Part shown: positions 1 to 5,623 of the stretch, piece after piece
Layout of the letters: every line of letters begins with the position of its first letter
How positions within the stretch are numbered: position 1 is the stretch's first letter
Source of the DNA: Bacillota bacterium
GTDB taxonomy: Bacteria > Bacillota > Clostridia > Peptostreptococcales > Anaerovoracaceae
NCBI GenBank assembly: GCA_017386805.1
Contig: JAFOGM010000262.1
Span: forward strand, 1 to 5,623
DNA: 5,623 bases
Reading direction: 5' to 3'
Program-made: the position numbers and the translations under genes
Notes under the pieces: model-generated
The model's input: only the letters and a program-made list of their open reading frames with translations
What the model was told of the DNA's origin: nothing
Database searches by the model: none

Positions 1-33
1 ACATGAGCACAGGCTCGCTCGGATTAGTTTCTA

Positions 34-1683
34 TTAGCCGATATCCTGGAACGCCTGCGCGATTCTTCCGCGTACCTGTTCCTTACCCATGATCTGCTGG
101 ATCAGCCACAGATCGGGGGAGTTGGTACGGCCGGTGATTGCCAGACGAATCACGTTGGAAACGTGACCTACGTGGCCCTTGAACTGGTCAGGATTCTTCT
201 TGAAGTCCTTCGGCTTGATAGCATAACCCATGTCACCTGCCATGGCCTTCATCTTGTCGAACCAAGCTGCATTGTCGTCATTTTCATCGTATTCCTTGTA
301 ATAACGGTTCAGGATTTCCTTCGCGTCCTTCATGGAAACTTCAGCCGGATAATCATCTTCGATCATGAAGTGTTCATCGAAGAAGTAGCTGATGAAGTGG
401 AAGATCTGACGGCAGTAGATCAGGTCCTTTCTGGGCTTTTCGCCGCCGCGGTCGATGGAGAAGATCTGGATCATCTTTTCCGGATCATCCTTCATCATGG
501 CTGCGATTGCCGGCTGGTAAACTTCTGCCCAGTCGATCATATAACGCAGAACTTCTTCTGCGGACATCTTTGCAATGACATCCTTACAGATATCGTTCAG
601 CTTGTCCAGGTCGAACAGAGTACCGGAGCTGGACATCTTTTCTGCAGTGAACTGGAAGTCTTCTGCAGGAGCGTCCGGATTTGCGATTCTCCATTCTTCG
701 TAGTTGGAGTTCAGAATGGTCAGCAGGTATTCTCTTACACCCAGAGGATGGTATCCTTCCTGCTTGTAGTATTCTAAGGACAGTTCAGGGTCCTTTCTCT
801 TGGACAGCTTTCTCTTGGTTTCGCCGTCCATCTTCATCAGAACGGTGGTGTGACAATAAGTCGGCAGTTCCCAACCCAGCGCATTGAACAGAGCCACGTG
901 GATGGGCAGAGAGGACAGCCATTCTTCACCGCGGACAACGTGAGTGGTTCTCATGAGATGGTCGTCCACAACGTGTGCGAAGTGATAGGTAGGGATACCG
1001 GTCTTCTTCAGGATAACAACGTCCTGATCGTTTTCCGGCATGGTCAGTTCACCGCGGATGGCATCGATGACGGTGAAGTGATTTTCCAGGCTTCCGTTGG
1101 ACTTGAAACGAATAACATATTCCTGGCCGTCGCTGATTCTGTCAACGACTTCTTCGAAGGACAGATCTCTGCACTTTGCGTATTCACCGTAGATACCGGG
1201 GTTTACCTTCTTTGCTTCCTGTTCTTCACGAACCGCAGCGATTTCTTCTTCGGTCATGAAGCAAGGATATGCCAGGCCCTGAGAAACCAGGTACTTAGCG
1301 AAGCACTGATAGATTTCGCCGCGCTGGCTCTGCTGGTAGGGACCGTAGTTGCCCACTTCGCCGTTCATGGTTGCCCCTTCGTCGAAGTTTACGCCGAAGT
1401 GATGCAGCGCCTGGATCAGCATGGGGATCGCACCCTGCACTTCTCTCTTGTCGTCGGTATCTTCAATTCTCAGGAAGAAGACGCCGCCGCTCTGGTGAGC
1501 CAGACGTTCGTCAACGAAAGCACCGTATAAGTTGCCCAGGTGGATGAAACCGGTGGGGCTGGGTCCCAGACGGGTTACCTTTGCGCCTTCCGGCAGGTTT
1601 CTCGGCGGATAAATGGTTTCGTAATCTGCGGGAGTCTTCTTGATCTGCGGGAACAGCAGGTTGGCTAATTTATTGTAGTCCAT
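34..1683 (-). CDS. gltX: Glutamyl-tRNA synthetase (glutamate--tRNA ligase), class I
   Basis: This cytoplasmic enzyme charges tRNA-Glu with glutamate using ATP. The 549-residue product has the class I Rossmann catalytic core: the HIGH-type motif is HLGN (residues 48-51) within a GPSPTGFIHLGN stretch, followed by RIEDTD (72-77), the VRGEEWLSS segment (250-258) and the KMSKS-type loop KLSKR (292-296). The motif set is that of bacterial GluRS. A helical C-terminal anticodon-binding region follows from about residue 340. At 549 residues it is longer than the roughly 470-500 usual for bacterial GluRS, as in a divergent clostridial form. The usual zinc site looks degraded: where E. coli has CxC and CxH, this protein has C141/M143 and C171/D173. 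The ATG is fixed by AAAGGAG six bases upstream, and the gene ends in TAA. It lies 25 bp downstream of the sugar-acid kinase gene on the same strand and is probably co-transcribed. Whether it is discriminating or also charges tRNA-Gln cannot be read from the sequence by eye. Confidence 0.96.
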   Translation of the reverse strand: MDYNKLANLLFPQIKKTPADYETIYPPRNLPEGAKVTRLGPSPTGFIHLGNLYGAFVDERLAHQSGGVFFLRIEDTDDKREVQGAIPMLIQALHHFGVNFDEGATMNGEVGNYGPYQQSQRGEIYQCFAKYLVSQGLAYPCFMTEEEIAAVREEQEAKKVNPGIYGEYAKCRDLSFEEVVDRISDGQEYVIRFKSNGSLENHFTVIDAIRGELTMPENDQDVVILKKTGIPTYHFAHVVDDHLMRTTHVVRGEEWLSSLPIHVALFNALGWELPTYCHTTVLMKMDGETKRKLSKRKDPELSLEYYKQEGYHPLGVREYLLTILNSNYEEWRIANPDAPAEDFQFTAEKMSSSGTLFDLDKLNDICKDVIAKMSAEEVLRYMIDWAEVYQPAIAAMMKDDPEKMIQIFSIDRGGEKPRKDLIYCRQIFHFISYFFDEHFMIEDDYPAEVSMKDAKEILNRYYKEYDENDDNAAWFDKMKAMAGDMGYAIKPKDFKKNPDQFKGHVGHVSNVIRLAITGRTNSPDLWLIQQIMGKEQVRGRIAQAFQDIG

Positions 1684-1687
1684 TGTT

Positions 1688-1696
1688 CTCTCCTTT
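1688..1696 (-). promoter_or_regulatory. Ribosome binding site of gltX
   Basis: On the minus strand the motif reads AAAGGAGAG, with the GGAG core six bases before the ATG at 1683. It occupies most of the 25-bp gap after the preceding gene's TAA, leaving no room for a terminator, and I see no convincing -35/-10 pair there. gltX translation therefore starts independently, but its mRNA probably comes from upstream. Confidence 0.85.
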
Positions 1697-1708
1697 GTTA
1701 TCTATCAC

Positions 1709-3145
1709 TTACGGCTGCATCAAAATCTCAGCCGCTTCTCTCAATGTAACGTCCTCGCCCACGTTTCCGGGGAAGATGACATAAGGCGTATTGGGGAATT
1801 TGCTTTCGGAACGGGTCTGCCAAACGGGAATCCCCGGTCGGATCTGTCCCATGACGTTGGCGCGTCGCACCCGCAGGGCTTTCGTTCCCACGTCGCTGGA
1901 TGTGATCCCGCCCTTGGCAATCACGAAGCTGGGTTCCACGGTGAGTTCTCCCACCAGAGACTGGACAGCGTCGGAAATCTTTACCGAGCGGATCAGTGCC
2001 TCTTCCTTCGTGTCGTTTTCGATGACCAGAAGCTTTCGTCTCGTATAGGCAACCGCCGTCTTTCCGCCGGCGATGGTCTCTTCGATGAGGCTTCTTACTC
2101 TGCGCGTCTCTTCCGCGAACTTCACGTCATCCAAAACCAGATCGGAATCGAATTCGATGGAAACGATTCCCGGGATCTTCTTCAGTTCTTCCAGCTGTCG
2201 GGTGGTCTTTTCCGTATGGGAACCTACCACGATAACACCGCCGTTGGTTGTCTCCTTGGTGATCATCTGCTCCCGTGTCAGTAAGGGCTGGGAAGAAATC
2301 CCGCCGATTTCCTTGACGATGGCAGCCGCTGTGCGGAACATAAAGTGCTTTCCCTGCGCCATGGCCCGATACAGAGCCACACAGAAGATCTTCACATCCA
2401 CGTAATCGACGGCATTGACCACGATTTTGTGGAAATCACGGACCTGCATCAGCTGATCCACGATTTTATCGATGTTCAGAGCCCGAATATCTTCCAGTGA
2501 AATGCTGGTCACATCACAGGCTTTGAATTCACTACCGGTCTTTTCTTCGATGTATTCCTTGATGTCGGAAGCCTTGTATCCGAAGGTCTTGTCTCTGGCA
2601 AATTCCGTTTCTCCGGCAGGAACCAATTCATCCCCGTACTTTACGTAATGCACATCATTGATGGTGAATCGGCCGCCTTCCTTGAAGAAGGGACACATCA
2701 CTTCACCGTCGATCTTCACACCCGTTTCTTCCTCCACGATATCCTTCAGAAGACGGGGTTCCAGCGGGTAGTGGCCGCGAAGCGTAGAGTCGCTGCGGCT
2801 CATCAGGATGAAATCCTTTCCGGTTTCTCTGGACACTTCCGCCACACGGTGGGCAATGTCCTGGTGGACCTGGGTGGTCTGGGCCACAGTCAGGCCGCGG
2901 GAGTTTGTCAGGATGTAGAACAGCTTTCCTTCTTCGGCGAAGCCTTCGCGGATGCTGTCCAGATCCCAACCGGTATATACAGAAATGTCGTGGACCGTCT
3001 GGACTCCTGTAGGATCGTCATCCAGAACCACGATCTTCTTTTCGTTCTTTTGCACTTCTTCCTGAAGCATAGCCTCCACAGCAGCTTCGTCCACTGCCGG
3101 GAAAGTCTTCAGAATGTCCGCGCTGATTCGTTTCACTTCGCTCAT
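1709..3145 (-). CDS. Four-carbon acid sugar kinase family protein (DUF1537)
   Basis: Members of this family phosphorylate the terminal hydroxyl of four-carbon sugar acids (3-oxo-tetronate, D-threonate, D-erythronate) with ATP. The 478-residue product has both family domains. The N-terminal substrate domain (about 37-270) carries DDDPTG (42-47), SRSDSTLRGHYPLE (116-129), GGRFT (157-161) and VNAVDYVD (243-250). The C-terminal nucleotide-binding domain (about 300-470) carries GGVIVVGSHTEKTTRQL (302-318), KGGITSSDVGTKAL (411-424), GQIRPGIPVW (433-442) and a glycine-rich FPGNVG (458-463). A charged, probably helical extension of about 35 residues precedes the first beta strand, making it somewhat longer than OtnK-type members, which begin almost directly at the DD motif. 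DDDPTG rather than DDFTGA separates it from classical OtnK. Its ATG is one base after the TAA of the reductase gene, with its Shine-Dalgarno inside that gene, so translation is likely coupled. The substrate cannot be named from sequence: no aldolase, isomerase or PdxA-like partner is in view. Confidence 0.9.
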   Translation of the reverse strand: MSEVKRISADILKTFPAVDEAAVEAMLQEEVQKNEKKIVVLDDDPTGVQTVHDISVYTGWDLDSIREGFAEEGKLFYILTNSRGLTVAQTTQVHQDIAHRVAEVSRETGKDFILMSRSDSTLRGHYPLEPRLLKDIVEEETGVKIDGEVMCPFFKEGGRFTINDVHYVKYGDELVPAGETEFARDKTFGYKASDIKEYIEEKTGSEFKACDVTSISLEDIRALNIDKIVDQLMQVRDFHKIVVNAVDYVDVKIFCVALYRAMAQGKHFMFRTAAAIVKEIGGISSQPLLTREQMITKETTNGGVIVVGSHTEKTTRQLEELKKIPGIVSIEFDSDLVLDDVKFAEETRRVRSLIEETIAGGKTAVAYTRRKLLVIENDTKEEALIRSVKISDAVQSLVGELTVEPSFVIAKGGITSSDVGTKALRVRRANVMGQIRPGIPVWQTRSESKFPNTPYVIFPGNVGEDVTLREAAEILMQP

Positions 3146-3146
3146 C

Positions 3147-4061
3147 TTATTCCTCCGGGCGCTTCACCTGGATGTCGGCCAGCTGTTCGAAGTACTGAAC
3201 GATACCGCTGTGGTCATCACCCGTGTGACCGCTGACACGCAGCGCCTGCATGATTTCAAAGAGCTGACTGGTCAGAGGAAGCGGAACGTCGGTAGCGTGA
3301 GCGGTTGCCATAACGTTCTTGATATCCTTGTGATTTACGGTAATGGTACCGCCGGGCTTAAAGTTTCTATCCAGGATCATGGGTACTTTCGCATCCATGA
3401 CGGTAGAACCAGCCAGACCGCCGCGGATGGCCTGATACACCTTTTCCGGATCCGCACCAGCCTTGGTTGCTAAAACGAAGGCTTCCGAAACAGCAGCAAT
3501 GTTCAGGTTAACGATGATCTGGTTGGCCAGCTTGGCAATGCTTCCGTTTCCGGAAGGACCTACCAGCATAGCAGAGCTTCCCATGGCATCGAAGTATTCC
3601 TTCAGTGCATCGAAATCCTTTTCATCACCACCAGCCATGAAAGCCAGGGTTCCATCGATGGCTTTGGGTTCACCGCCGCTGACGGGGGAATCCACGAAAC
3701 CAACACCGATTTCTTTCAATTTATCATAACAGAATCTGGAATCACCGGGAGTTACGGAACTCATGTCACAAACCACAGCGCCGCCTCTGGAAGCTGCGGA
3801 ACCGTCCTTAGCCATATATTCCGCTACGCCGCCTTCATCGAACAGAACGTTCTGCACGATTCCTGCATTGGGAAGAATGGTGAACACTGCGTCACATTCG
3901 GTACCGATCTCCTCGATCGTAGCCTTTGTTGCGCCCAGGCCAACCAGTTCCGCAACGATCTCTTCATTCAGGTCGTAAACCATCAGTTCTTTTCCTGCTT
4001 TTAAGATGTTCATGGCCATGGGCTTTCCCATGATCCCCAGGCCGATAAATCCAGCTTTCAT
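3147..4061 (-). CDS. garR: 2-hydroxy-3-oxopropionate (tartronate semialdehyde) reductase-like beta-hydroxyacid dehydrogenase
   Basis: The 304-residue product belongs to the 3-hydroxyisobutyrate dehydrogenase superfamily; GarR/GlxR members reversibly reduce tartronate semialdehyde to D-glycerate with NAD(P)H. The N-terminal Rossmann fold has GLGIMG (7-12), and Asp30 at the end of the second strand is followed by Leu-Asn rather than Arg, suggesting NAD(H) preference (inference). The substrate-loop signature DSPVSGGEPKAIDGTL spans 124-139, the catalytic lysine is K177 in GNGSIAKLANQ (171-181), and K245/D246 sit in the C-terminal helical domain. The stretches AIRGGLAGSTVMDAK (211-225) and DRNFKPGG (231-238) closely resemble E. 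coli GarR as I recall it. L-threonate dehydrogenase (LtnD) has a different sequence around the catalytic lysine. About eight extra residues lie near 84-96, before the CDMSS segment. It is the first gene of the leftward cluster, and the adjacent kinase gene suggests a sugar-acid route. Family is certain; the exact substrate is not. Confidence 0.9.
   Translation of the reverse strand: MKAGFIGLGIMGKPMAMNILKAGKELMVYDLNEEIVAELVGLGATKATIEEIGTECDAVFTILPNAGIVQNVLFDEGGVAEYMAKDGSAASRGGAVVCDMSSVTPGDSRFCYDKLKEIGVGFVDSPVSGGEPKAIDGTLAFMAGGDEKDFDALKEYFDAMGSSAMLVGPSGNGSIAKLANQIIVNLNIAAVSEAFVLATKAGADPEKVYQAIRGGLAGSTVMDAKVPMILDRNFKPGGTITVNHKDIKNVMATAHATDVPLPLTSQLFEIMQALRVSGHTGDDHSGIVQYFEQLADIQVKRPEE
3152..3156 (-). 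promoter_or_regulatory. Ribosome binding site of the kinase gene, inside the reductase gene
   Basis: The minus strand reads GGAGG six bases before the ATG at 3145, within the last codons of the reductase gene. The junction is TAA-G-ATG, so the stop and start are separated by one base. This is a typical arrangement for translational coupling and supports both the kinase start and the two genes being one operon. Confidence 0.85.
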
Positions 4062-4071
4062 TGTTGTGTAT

Positions 4072-4079
4072 CCTCCTTT
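4072..4079 (-). promoter_or_regulatory. Ribosome binding site of the reductase gene
   Basis: The minus strand reads AAAGGAGG. The GGAGG core ends ten bases before the ATG at 4061, slightly long but functional spacing. It confirms this ATG, which also places the Rossmann strand immediately at the N-terminus as is normal for the family. Confidence 0.85.
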
Positions 4080-4095
4080 GGAGCTAATAATCCAA
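4078..4095. repeat. Short inverted repeat in the reductase leader
   Basis: TTGGA and TCCAA flank an 8-base spacer. The repeat covers the predicted start of the leftward transcript and reaches the first base or two of the Shine-Dalgarno region. As RNA it would form only a five-pair stem, so it may be chance. The same TTGGA half-site recurs at 4144-4148 in the rightward -35 region. Confidence 0.3.
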
Positions 4096-4100
4096 CCTAT

Positions 4101-4130
4101 ATTATATCAGCATTCCCCCTCATCAATCAA
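4101..4130 (-). promoter_or_regulatory. Predicted SigA-type promoter of the leftward operon
   Basis: Reading the minus strand, the -35 is TTGATT (4130-4125, four of six consensus bases), the spacer is 18 bases, and the -10 is a perfect TATAAT (4106-4101) preceded by TG at the extended -10 position. Transcription would start near 4094, giving a leader of about 33 bases before the reductase ATG. It is the only promoter I can see for the reductase, kinase and gltX genes. Confidence 0.75.
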
Positions 4131-4146
4131 CGAGTATTTTTCGTTG
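4128..4146. promoter_or_regulatory. Candidate operator: inverted repeat between divergent -35 boxes
   Basis: CAACGA (4128-4133) and TCGTTG (4141-4146) form a perfect 6-bp-arm inverted repeat around a 7-bp AT-rich spacer, 19 bp in all. The left arm overlaps the leftward -35 box (4125-4130) and the right arm overlaps the rightward -35 box (4145-4150). A dimeric regulator bound here could affect both promoters at once. No regulator gene is in the window and the binding protein is unknown, so this is a positional inference. Confidence 0.45.
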
Positions 4147-4173
4147 GACACAACTCTGAAAATATTATAGAAT
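4145..4173 (+). promoter_or_regulatory. Predicted SigA-type promoter of the ABC-F gene
   Basis: The -35 is TGGACA (4145-4150) and the -10 is TAGAAT (4168-4173), each matching five of six consensus bases with an optimal 17-base spacer. Transcription would start near 4180, leaving a leader of about 28 bases before the TTG start. A leader this short has no room for the attenuator seen ahead of some antibiotic-resistance ABC-F genes. Confidence 0.7.
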
Positions 4174-4192
4174 ATGATGATACCTACATTAT

Positions 4193-4200
4193 AAGGAGGA
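4193..4200 (+). promoter_or_regulatory. Ribosome binding site that fixes a TTG start
   Basis: AAGGAGGA is a near-perfect Shine-Dalgarno, with seven bases between it and the TTG at 4208. An in-frame TGA at 4178-4180 blocks any longer reading, no ATG or GTG lies in frame between that stop and the TTG, and the next in-frame ATG is at 4523, inside the first ATPase domain. The TTG is therefore the real start. Confidence 0.9.
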
Positions 4201-4207
4201 ATCTGCA

Positions 4208-5623
4208 TTGATTTTACTCAACGCTACTGATATATCCAAATCCTATACCGTAGACCCCTTATTGACCAACCTGTCCTACGCCATCAACGAAGGGGACAAG
4301 ATCGGTCTCATCGGTGTCAACGGTACCGGAAAATCCACCCTGCTGCGCATCACCGCAGGCATCGAAGAGCCGGACGACGGAAAGATCATCCTCACCGGCG
4401 GCGTCCGCATCGGCTTCTTACCCCAGGCTCCCGTCTGCGACCCGGAGAAGACCGTACTGGAACAGGCAACCAGCTACCTCTGGCCGGAAGTCCTGGCGGA
4501 AGGTGATTTCCGCTGCAAGTCCATGCTCCATCAGCTGGGCATCGACGATTTCGATGCGAAAATGGGAACCCTGTCCGGCGGTGAACGCAAGAGAGTTGCC
4601 ATGGCAGGGATCTTCACCAACCCGTCCGACATCCTGATCCTTGACGAACCTACCAACCATATCGACAGCGACACCGTAGAATGGCTGGAAGGCTTTTTAA
4701 AGAAATATCGCGGTGCCATCTTCATGGTTACTCATGACCGCTACTTCCTGGACCGCGTCACCAACGTGATTCTGGAACTGACCGGCGGTGCTCTGTATCG
4801 CCATGAAGGGAACTTCGAGACCTATCTGGAAAATCGGGCTGCCCGCGAAGAAATGGCCCAGGCCATCGAGCGAAAGCGCCGTACCTTATATCGCCGTGAA
4901 CTGGAATGGATCCGCAGAGGTGCCCAGGCCAGAACCACCAAGGCCAAGGCCCGCATCGAACGCTTCCATCAGCTGGAACAGGGAAAACTGGTCATCGACG
5001 ATTCTGCCGTGGAAATGAGTTCCGTGGCTTCCCGTCTGGGAAAGAAGATCATCGAACTGGAACACGTCTCCAAGTCTTACGATGACTATACCGTCATCAA
5101 CGATTTCACCTATACCGTACTGCGCAACGACCGCATCGGGATCTTAGGGGAAAACGGTGCCGGAAAATCCACGCTGCTGAAGATGATTGCCGGGGAACTG
5201 GCGCCGGACAGCGGTACCGTGGAAATCGGAGAAACCGTAAAGATCGGTTACTTCTCCCAGGAAAACGAACACATGGACAAGTCCCAGCGTATCATCGACT
5301 ATATCTGTGATATCGCGCAGAACGTCCGTACCGAAAGCGGCGTCATCAGCGCCAGCCAGATGCTGGAACGCTTCCTGTTCCCGCCCCACATGCATTCCAT
5401 CCCCATCGGCCGTCTCTCCGGCGGTGAGCAGCGTCGTCTATACCTGCTGGGGATCCTCATGAGTGCGCCCAACGTCCTTCTCCTGGACGAGCCCACCAAC
5501 GACCTGGACATCGACACCCTCTGCATTTTAGAGGATTATTTGGATACCTTCGCCGGTGCCGTGATTGCCGTCAGCCATGACCGTCACTTCATCGACCGCA
5601 TGGCCATCCGCACCTTCGTCTAC
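4208..5623 (+). CDS. ABC-F family ATPase, Uup/YfmR-like, 3' end outside the window
   Basis: ABC-F proteins are soluble twin-ATPase factors, without membrane segments, that mostly act on the ribosome near the peptidyl-tRNA; Uup/YfmR-type members help with stalled or difficult translation. The visible 472 codons encode two ABC domains. Domain 1 has Walker A GVNGTGKS (36-43), Q-loop Q73, signature LSGGE (122-126), Walker B ILILDEP (142-148) and H-switch H176. Domain 2 has Walker A GENGAGKS (314-321), Q-loop Q351, signature LSGGE (403-407), Walker B VLLLDEP (423-429) and H457. Between them is a basic, charged linker (about 205-280) with WIRRGAQARTTKAKARIERF (235-254), typical of the Uup group and of the tRNA-contacting inter-domain motif. 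Both catalytic glutamates (E147, E428) are present. Q73 to the first signature is only about 49 residues, shorter than in E. coli Uup or EttA, so the arm subdomain is minimal. The reading frame is open to the window edge; about 130-170 residues, including any C-terminal coiled coil, are missing. The start is TTG. Confidence 0.93.
   Translation, partial: MILLNATDISKSYTVDPLLTNLSYAINEGDKIGLIGVNGTGKSTLLRITAGIEEPDDGKIILTGGVRIGFLPQAPVCDPEKTVLEQATSYLWPEVLAEGDFRCKSMLHQLGIDDFDAKMGTLSGGERKRVAMAGIFTNPSDILILDEPTNHIDSDTVEWLEGFLKKYRGAIFMVTHDRYFLDRVTNVILELTGGALYRHEGNFETYLENRAAREEMAQAIERKRRTLYRRELEWIRRGAQARTTKAKARIERFHQLEQGKLVIDDSAVEMSSVASRLGKKIIELEHVSKSYDDYTVINDFTYTVLRNDRIGILGENGAGKSTLLKMIAGELAPDSGTVEIGETVKIGYFSQENEHMDKSQRIIDYICDIAQNVRTESGVISASQMLERFLFPPHMHSIPIGRLSGGEQRRLYLLGILMSAPNVLLLDEPTNDLDIDTLCILEDYLDTFAGAVIAVSHDRHFIDRMAIRTFVY

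Noticed and set aside
1..33. Possible terminator after gltX (GAGC-ACAG-GCTC, 5-16)
   Set aside because: The stem is only four pairs and has no T-tract in the leftward direction within the window. The sequence ends before a real terminator or next gene could be judged.
163..777. Plus-strand open frame (204 codons) antisense to the 3' half of gltX
   Set aside because: Same reasoning: fully contained in a well-supported gene, with no family motif and no ribosome binding site.
850..1530. Long plus-strand open frame (226 codons) antisense to gltX
   Set aside because: It lies wholly inside gltX, which has complete synthetase motifs, and has no Shine-Dalgarno or recognisable domain. It is a codon-bias shadow.
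2648..3235. Plus-strand open frame spanning the kinase/reductase junction
   Set aside because: It is antisense to two recognised genes and its translation shows no domain. The junction is fully explained by the coupled TAA-G-ATG arrangement.
3147..4061. L-threonate dehydrogenase (LtnD) as the identity of the reductase
   Set aside because: Sequence around the catalytic lysine (KLANQIIVNLNIAA) and the GGLAGST stretch fit GarR/GlxR, not LtnD, as I recall those families. Substrate still needs testing.
4164..4193. Two further perfect minus-strand TATAAT hexamers (4164-4169 and 4188-4193)
   Set aside because: Neither has an acceptable -35 at 16-18 bases, and both lie within the rightward promoter/leader. 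AT-rich sequence makes such hexamers common.
4208..5623. Antibiotic-resistance ABC-F (Vga/Msr/Lsa type)
   Set aside because: The linker has the Uup-type WIRRGAQAR...ARIERF signature and is not the long variable loop expected of resistance factors, and there is no room for a leader-peptide attenuator upstream.

Overview
The window looks like chromosomal DNA from a low-to-mid GC member of the Bacillota, most likely class Clostridia. Each of the four genes has a strong purine-rich Shine-Dalgarno of the AGGAGG type, the promoters are of SigA type, one gene starts with TTG, and the glutamyl-tRNA synthetase is the long, divergent ~550-residue form I associate with Clostridia. This assignment is an inference from gene style; no marker in the window fixes the genus.

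Layout: two transcription units diverge from a 146-bp intergenic region (4062-4207). Leftward (minus strand) runs a tight three-gene cluster: a GarR-type 2-hydroxy-3-oxopropionate (tartronate semialdehyde) reductase (4061-3147), a four-carbon acid sugar kinase-family protein of the DUF1537 type (3145-1709) and glutamyl-tRNA synthetase gltX (1683-34). Gaps are 1 bp and 25 bp with no room for a terminator, so the three are probably one operon. Rightward (plus strand) is a twin-ATPase ABC-F protein related to Uup/YfmR, starting at a TTG at 4208 and cut by the right window edge after 472 codons. An ATG-only gene search would miss its true start, because the first in-frame ATG is 105 codons in.

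How the genes fit together: the reductase and kinase suggest conversion of a small sugar acid (C3-C4) toward central metabolism. The reductase resembles GarR rather than L-threonate dehydrogenase, so the pair is not the textbook LtnD/OtnK pairing and the substrate is open. Coupling this pair to gltX, a housekeeping translation gene, and placing a ribosome-associated ABC-F gene back to back with it, is the most unusual aspect of the arrangement. The intergenic region holds well-formed divergent promoters whose -35 boxes lie 14 bp apart, with a perfect 6-bp-arm inverted repeat between and overlapping both, a candidate shared operator. I see no mobile element, CRISPR array, tRNA/rRNA gene or phage feature, and no clear evidence of a wholly new system; the items worth checking are the operon composition, the operator candidate and subfamily-level oddities in the proteins.
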